Assembly (NCBI RefSeq): GCF_021504595.1
Contig: NZ_JACSGT010000003.1
Location: 434,001 to 498,000, forward strand
Origin: Chryseobacterium indicum
GTDB lineage: Bacteria > Bacteroidota > Bacteroidia > Flavobacteriales > Weeksellaceae
DNA length: 64,000 nucleotides
Direction of reading: 5' to 3'
The notes beneath the pieces were generated by a model. The model saw only the letters and a list, made by a program, of their open reading frames with translations, had not been told where the DNA came from and searched no databases. Shown piece after piece: positions 60,254 through 64,000 of the stretch. Made by a program: the position numbers and the translations under genes. Positions within the stretch are counted from its first letter, which is position 1. Every line of letters begins with the position of its first letter.

Positions 60254-60901
60254 ATGAGTGAATTTCAAAAAGTACTACAAGAATCTTTAATCTGGATGGA
60301 AGGGCTGGCTGCTCTTATTTCTATTATCTTTTATAGAAATGCTAAAGATAAATACTGGAAGTACTTTTCCATTTATTTAATACTCATGTTTTTATGTGAA
60401 GTTTTTGGGAAATGGGGAGGATATTTAATGGAGTATAATAAGCCTAAGTTTTTTAATTATTTTGTTATTCCAATTGAATTTTTATTTTTCTATTGGCTGT
60501 ATGCTGCAAAATCATTAAAAAAGCCAAAATTATTTTATACGATTTCTATAATTTATTTGCTTTCCTTTCTTCCCAATGAGTATTTTTTTAAAGCGGGAAA
60601 AATAATTTTTTCATTCAATTATACATTTGGCTGTCTTATATTAATGGTTTTAGTAATCATGGAATATTACAGGCAAATTAATTCATCTGATATTCTGAGC
60701 TTCAATAAAAACAAAATGTTTTATATTAATCTTGGAGTAACTTTATTTTATATCGGAACGCTACCGTTTTGGACATTTTTCAGCTTATTAAGCAAATATC
60801 CTGAACTATGGAATATGTACTTTAATTACTTTCTAATGTCCGGAATTACAATGTATTTATTATTCTCAATTTCATTCATATGGGGAAAACAGAGCTCATA
60901 A
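60254..60901 (+). CDS. Multi-span membrane protein of signalling cassette
   Basis: A 215-residue protein with about six to seven hydrophobic segments (LIWMEGLAALISIIFY, YFSIYLILMFLCEVFG, FLMSGITMYLLFSISFIWG). It overlaps the histidine kinase gene by 22 nt, so the two are coupled. It may be the sensing partner for the kinase, which has only one membrane segment. Function inferred. Confidence 0.7.
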   Translation: MSEFQKVLQESLIWMEGLAALISIIFYRNAKDKYWKYFSIYLILMFLCEVFGKWGGYLMEYNKPKFFNYFVIPIEFLFFYWLYAAKSLKKPKLFYTISIIYLLSFLPNEYFFKAGKIIFSFNYTFGCLILMVLVIMEYYRQINSSDILSFNKNKMFYINLGVTLFYIGTLPFWTFFSLLSKYPELWNMYFNYFLMSGITMYLLFSISFIWGKQSS

Positions 60902-61665
60902 TAACAATTATTTTATTCAACATCTTTTTTGTATTGTTTGTGGCTGCGGTGATGGTTTATATCCGCAAATACAAACAGCGCAAAAAAGAATATCTGAATG
61001 AGATTGAAATAAAAAACGAAATTCACCAGAAAGAATTGTTAGCGACGCAGCTTGAAATTCAGCAGGCAACGATGCAGCAGATCGGGCGCGAACTTCATGA
61101 TAATATCGGTCAGAAATTAACGTTGGTAAGCCTATACACGCAACAGCTTTTGTATGAAAATAAAGTTCCGGAAGTAAGCGAAAGAATCGAGCAGGTTTCG
61201 CAGATCATTAATCAGTCGCTTCACGATCTCAGGAGCCTTTCAAAAACATTAACGGACGACAATATTAATCAAAAGGAAATCGTAACTTTAATTCAGGAAG
61301 AAGTAGACAACACCAATGCGTTTAAAAAATGCCATGTCGATTTTCAGCATAATTTTAATCAGCTGGATCTCAGCTTTGTGCATAAAAATGTATTGCTGAG
61401 AATTACTCAGGAATTTATTCAGAACAGCATCAAACATTCGGGCTGTAAAAATATTTTCATTAATCTGAACACTTCTCAGGAGTTACTTTGGGAACTGAAT
61501 ATTAAAGATGACGGCATCGGTTTCGATCAGTCCAGCATCAAATCCAACGGAATCGGGCTCACCAATATGAAAAACAGAGCCGAAATTATCGGGGCAGATT
61601 TTTGCCTTGAAAGTCAGAAAAATTTGGGAACTACGCTCAACATTATTTTAAAAAGACAGCCATGA
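60880..61665 (+). CDS. Sensor histidine kinase (HisKA_3 type)
   Basis: A 261-residue kinase with one N-terminal membrane segment (IITIILFNIFFVLFVAAVMV), a coiled linker, the phospho-acceptor His in GRELHDNIGQKLTLVS, N-box QEFIQNSIKHSG and ATPase motifs DDGIGFD and NGIGLTNMKNRA. This NarX/DesK-type kinase lacks a large sensor domain, so the input probably comes from a partner. It overlaps the regulator gene by 4 nt. Confidence 0.92.
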   Translation: MGKTELIITIILFNIFFVLFVAAVMVYIRKYKQRKKEYLNEIEIKNEIHQKELLATQLEIQQATMQQIGRELHDNIGQKLTLVSLYTQQLLYENKVPEVSERIEQVSQIINQSLHDLRSLSKTLTDDNINQKEIVTLIQEEVDNTNAFKKCHVDFQHNFNQLDLSFVHKNVLLRITQEFIQNSIKHSGCKNIFINLNTSQELLWELNIKDDGIGFDQSSIKSNGIGLTNMKNRAEIIGADFCLESQKNLGTTLNIILKRQP

Positions 61666-62303
61666 AAAAAACGATAGTGATTGTAGACGATCATGTACTT
61701 ATCGCAAAAGCTTTAGAAGGAATTATTGATAATTTTCCGGAGTTTGAAGTAATCTACGTTGCCGAAAACGGAAAAGACCTGATCCAGAAATTCGAAAATA
61801 ACAGCAAAATTCCGGATATCATTCTTCTGGATATCAGTATGCCGATTATGGATGGTTTCGAAACGGTACTCTGGCTCAAGGAACATCATCCGAACATTAA
61901 AGTAATGGCTTTAAGCATGCAGGGTGACGATAAAAGCGTTATTAAAATGATCCGGAACGGTGCTAAAGGCTATTTACTGAAAAATACGCATCCAAAAGAA
62001 CTGGAAAATGCATTGACGAAACTTAACAATGACGGTTTTTTCTATCCGGAATGGGCTTCCAAGATCATTTTTTCCAACATGAACAATGAAGATGCAGCCA
62101 ATAATGTAAAAATTTCCGACCGCGAGAAAGAGTTTCTAAAATACACCGTTACAGAACTCAGCTATAAAGAAATTGCGGATAAAATGTGCTGCAGCCCGAG
62201 AACGGTGGAAAGCTACAGAGATCAGCTTTGCGATAAATTAGATCTTAAAACCAGAGTTGGCCTTGCTGTTTTTGCTATTAAAAACGGTTTCGCAGAATCT
62301 TAA
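61662..62303 (+). CDS. NarL/LuxR-type response regulator
   Basis: A 213-residue regulator: receiver domain with phospho-Asp in DIILLDISMPIMDGFE and Lys in GYLLKNTHPKE, and a LuxR HTH (VKISDREKEFLKYTVTELSY, CSPRTVESYRDQLCDKLDLK). It is the output of the kinase upstream. Its targets are unknown; the bipartite leader motif regulon is one untested possibility. Confidence 0.94.
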   Translation: MKKTIVIVDDHVLIAKALEGIIDNFPEFEVIYVAENGKDLIQKFENNSKIPDIILLDISMPIMDGFETVLWLKEHHPNIKVMALSMQGDDKSVIKMIRNGAKGYLLKNTHPKELENALTKLNNDGFFYPEWASKIIFSNMNNEDAANNVKISDREKEFLKYTVTELSYKEIADKMCCSPRTVESYRDQLCDKLDLKTRVGLAVFAIKNGFAES

Positions 62304-62345
62304 ATTCAGAATAAACATTCACTCATATTTTTTAACTTAAATCTG

Positions 62346-62370
62346 AATCCTTTCTCCAGTGGAAAGGATT
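62346..62370 (+). terminator. Terminator of signalling cassette
   Basis: AATCCTTTC / GAAAGGATT with a 7-nt loop and TTTTTG after the stem, 43 nt past the regulator stop. Confidence 0.82.
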
Positions 62371-62560
62371 TTTTGTGCTGTAAATAACTTTTTTCACTTG
62401 CTAAAAAATCAATAAAAACATCATTTAAATAAAAATAATAAAGCATATTTTAAAAAATATTATTTATCGAATAATAAAATAACTCAACTAAAGGGTGAAA
62501 TACTTGCATATATACTTCAAATAATATAATTTCATTGCCGAACAAAATATTATATTTTTT

Positions 62561-63553
62561 ATGAAAAAACTATTATTCGGAGCTCTTATGCTGAGTTTCC
62601 TTTCTGCCTGTAACAGCGACAATGTTTCTAACCAAACCGAAGGATCTGAAAACACACCTGCTATTTCCGGAACCGCACTTCAGAGAGGCTGTGCTTCTGA
62701 AGAAATCCGACAAGCAGCGTTGAAAAACAGTTCGGAACTGAGACAGAAATATTCTGAAATCGAAGCCAGAACCGAAAGATTTGAAAACGACATGAAACTG
62801 GGAAAAGTATTATCCGATGGTACCGTTGAAATTCCTGTAGTGGTAAATGTCTTGTACAGAACAAGTGCTGAAAATGTTTCTGATGCCCGTATTGCAGAAC
62901 AAATTGCAGTTCTTAATGCGGATTATGCAGGGACCAACACCGACGTTTCAAAAATTCCTTCTGAGTTTCAAGGGGTAAAAGCGGGGGATGTAAAAGTAAG
63001 ATTCAGACTGGCAAATGTGGTGAGAAAATCTACTACCAAAACAAGCTGGAGTACCAATGATGCGATGAAAAAAGCATCTACCGGAGGAATTGATGCAACA
63101 AGCCCTTCTAATTATCTAAACATCTGGACTGTAGGAAATATGGGGCAGATTCTTGGCTATGCAACTTTCCCGGAATCTTCAGGATTATGGAACGACGGAG
63201 TGGTAATTGCGTCTCCATATTTTGGTAAGACCGGTGCATCTTCTCCATTCAATCTGGGAAGAACAGCTACACACGAAGTAGGACATTATCTGAACCTGAG
63301 ACACATCTGGGGAGATGCTAACTGTGGAAACGATCTTGTGGCGGATACTCCGACTCAAACTACTTCTAATGCTGGAAAACCAAGCTATCCTCTTTACAAT
63401 ACCTGCAGCGGCGTACAGAGATCTGTAATGTTTATGAATTACATGGATTATGTGGATGATGCAGCCATGTTTATGTTCTCTGCAGGGCAGAAAACAAGAA
63501 TGCAGTCTGTGGTAGCTTCTTCCGGAGCAAGATCAGGATTAAGAATTAACTAA
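62561..63553 (+). CDS. Secreted M43-like zinc metalloprotease lipoprotein
   Basis: A 330-residue protein with a lipoprotein signal (GALMLSFLSAC, Cys17). Zinc motif HEVGHYLNLRHIWGD (HExxHxxxxxH, metzincin type) and downstream Met-turn MFMNYMDY place it with pappalysin-like M43 peptidases. No T9SS tail is visible, so it is probably anchored in the outer membrane. AT-rich upstream spacer of about 190 nt. Confidence 0.9.
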   Translation: MKKLLFGALMLSFLSACNSDNVSNQTEGSENTPAISGTALQRGCASEEIRQAALKNSSELRQKYSEIEARTERFENDMKLGKVLSDGTVEIPVVVNVLYRTSAENVSDARIAEQIAVLNADYAGTNTDVSKIPSEFQGVKAGDVKVRFRLANVVRKSTTKTSWSTNDAMKKASTGGIDATSPSNYLNIWTVGNMGQILGYATFPESSGLWNDGVVIASPYFGKTGASSPFNLGRTATHEVGHYLNLRHIWGDANCGNDLVADTPTQTTSNAGKPSYPLYNTCSGVQRSVMFMNYMDYVDDAAMFMFSAGQKTRMQSVVASSGARSGLRIN

Positions 63554-63580
63554 ACTTTATTGCTAATTTTAATACCAATG

Positions 63581-63611
63581 ATTCCGGCTGTTTCTCTGAA
63601 ACAGCCGGAAT
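63581..63611. terminator. Bidirectional terminator
   Basis: ATTCCGGCTGTTTC / GAAACAGCCGGAAT, a 14-bp stem with loop TCT, between two convergent genes. Confidence 0.9.
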
Positions 63612-63615
63612 TTAT

Positions 63616-63999
63616 TTATAATGTTTTAGTATTGTCTTTTGGTGTGTAATCCATAAAGATACCTCCGTCAAGATTTACCGATTTAACTTTTTTGGTAATC
63701 GGAACTGTAAGCATTGTTTTTTTCTGATCCTTTTCCCAAACCGATGGCGAAAAATGAAGCTTCTCTACACTTCCGTCTTCATATCCGATCTCTGCATCAA
63801 AAGGAATCGCAAAACCACCTACATTATCCACATTTACCGTCAGAAGATCATTCATCTGAGATGCTGAAGACACTTTCAGGTCGATATAATTATTCGTGTA
63901 AAACCAGTTATTAAAGAACCAGTTCAGATTTTTTCCGGAACCTGTATTCATAGAATTAAAATAATCCCACGGAATCGGATGTTTTCCGTTCCAGTTGTT
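63616..63999 (-). CDS. M1-family metallopeptidase, C-terminal end (start beyond window)
   Basis: The frame is open to the window edge and reads NWNGKHPIPWDYFNSMNTGS, then LNWFFNNWFYTNNYIDLKV. It matches the C-terminal part of Bacteroidota M1 aminopeptidases; the zinc-binding HEMAH/E residues lie outside the window. The ATG at 63951 is internal. The protein is probably exported, but its N-terminus is not visible. Confidence 0.8.
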   Translation of the reverse strand, partial: NNWNGKHPIPWDYFNSMNTGSGKNLNWFFNNWFYTNNYIDLKVSSASQMNDLLTVNVDNVGGFAIPFDAEIGYEDGSVEKLHFSPSVWEKDQKKTMLTVPITKKVKSVNLDGGIFMDYTPKDNTKTL

Positions 64000-64000
64000 C

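Noticed and set aside
1..64000. CRISPR arrays, rRNA genes, prophage modules
   Set aside because: No regularly spaced direct repeats, no rRNA-like sequence, and no phage structural genes apart from the two stand-alone tail-collar proteins.

Overview
The window looks like chromosome of a Flavobacteriia/Weeksellaceae bacterium, most likely Chryseobacterium or a close relative. The reasons are proteins with type IX secretion (T9SS) C-terminal signals, Bacteroidota-restricted families (DUF3810, DUF4369-type TlpA proteins, SMUG2/DUF4918), the 'grasp-with-spasm' peptide system, AT-rich spacers, and few Shine-Dalgarno sites. The species call is inference; no rRNA is present.

Layout. 1-3.1 kb: end of a PlsC-type acyltransferase, a sugar MFS transporter and a DUF3810 protein. 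3.5-10.2 kb: an AT-rich peptide island with an XRE regulator divergent from a ribosomally made peptide cluster (precursor, secreted protein, ATP-grasp maturase, SPASM protein, small Cys peptide, two TlpA-like thioredoxin lipoproteins). Two of its genes are broken, the SPASM gene by a frameshift and the second TlpA gene by a stop codon. 10.3-16.8 kb: a second peptide system with a VKOR-thioredoxin fusion, five intact double-glycine-type Cys-rich precursors plus a decayed one, a C39-peptidase ABC exporter and an HlyD adaptor. 16.9-32.2 kb: tRNA-Met, a T9SS protein, clpX, a HIT protein, greA, dtd, an FKBP and a run of small membrane, lipoprotein and regulatory genes. 32.3-37.4 kb: a crotonase, two tail-collar proteins with a T9SS protein, SMUG2 and DUF4241 proteins, and an orphan double-glycine-type precursor. 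37.6-55.3 kb: a phenylacetate (paa) catabolic block on the minus strand, interrupted by small unknown genes and a RAYT transposase between two palindromes. 56-64 kb: clpB, a second FKBP, a four-gene cassette ending in a histidine kinase and a LuxR-type regulator, an M43-like zinc protease lipoprotein and the end of an M1 peptidase.

How the genes work together. PaaK makes phenylacetyl-CoA; PaaABCE (with PaaD) epoxidises it; PaaG isomerises it; PaaZ opens the ring; PaaH and PaaJ finish beta-oxidation; PaaI and PaaY are accessory. A TetR gene lies upstream and a 14-bp dyad sits just before paaK. In the peptide region, Cys-rich precursors would be cut after Gly-Gly and exported by the C39-ABC/HlyD pair, and the VKOR-thioredoxin protein could make their disulfides.

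The most interesting signal is a bipartite motif, ATCCGAAAAGC then 5-8 nt then GAGTAGGAA. It occurs four times, each 18-28 nt before a start codon: the first peptide set, the second peptide set, the tail-collar operon and the orphan precursor. It suggests one undescribed regulon joining exported Cys peptides and tail-collar proteins.
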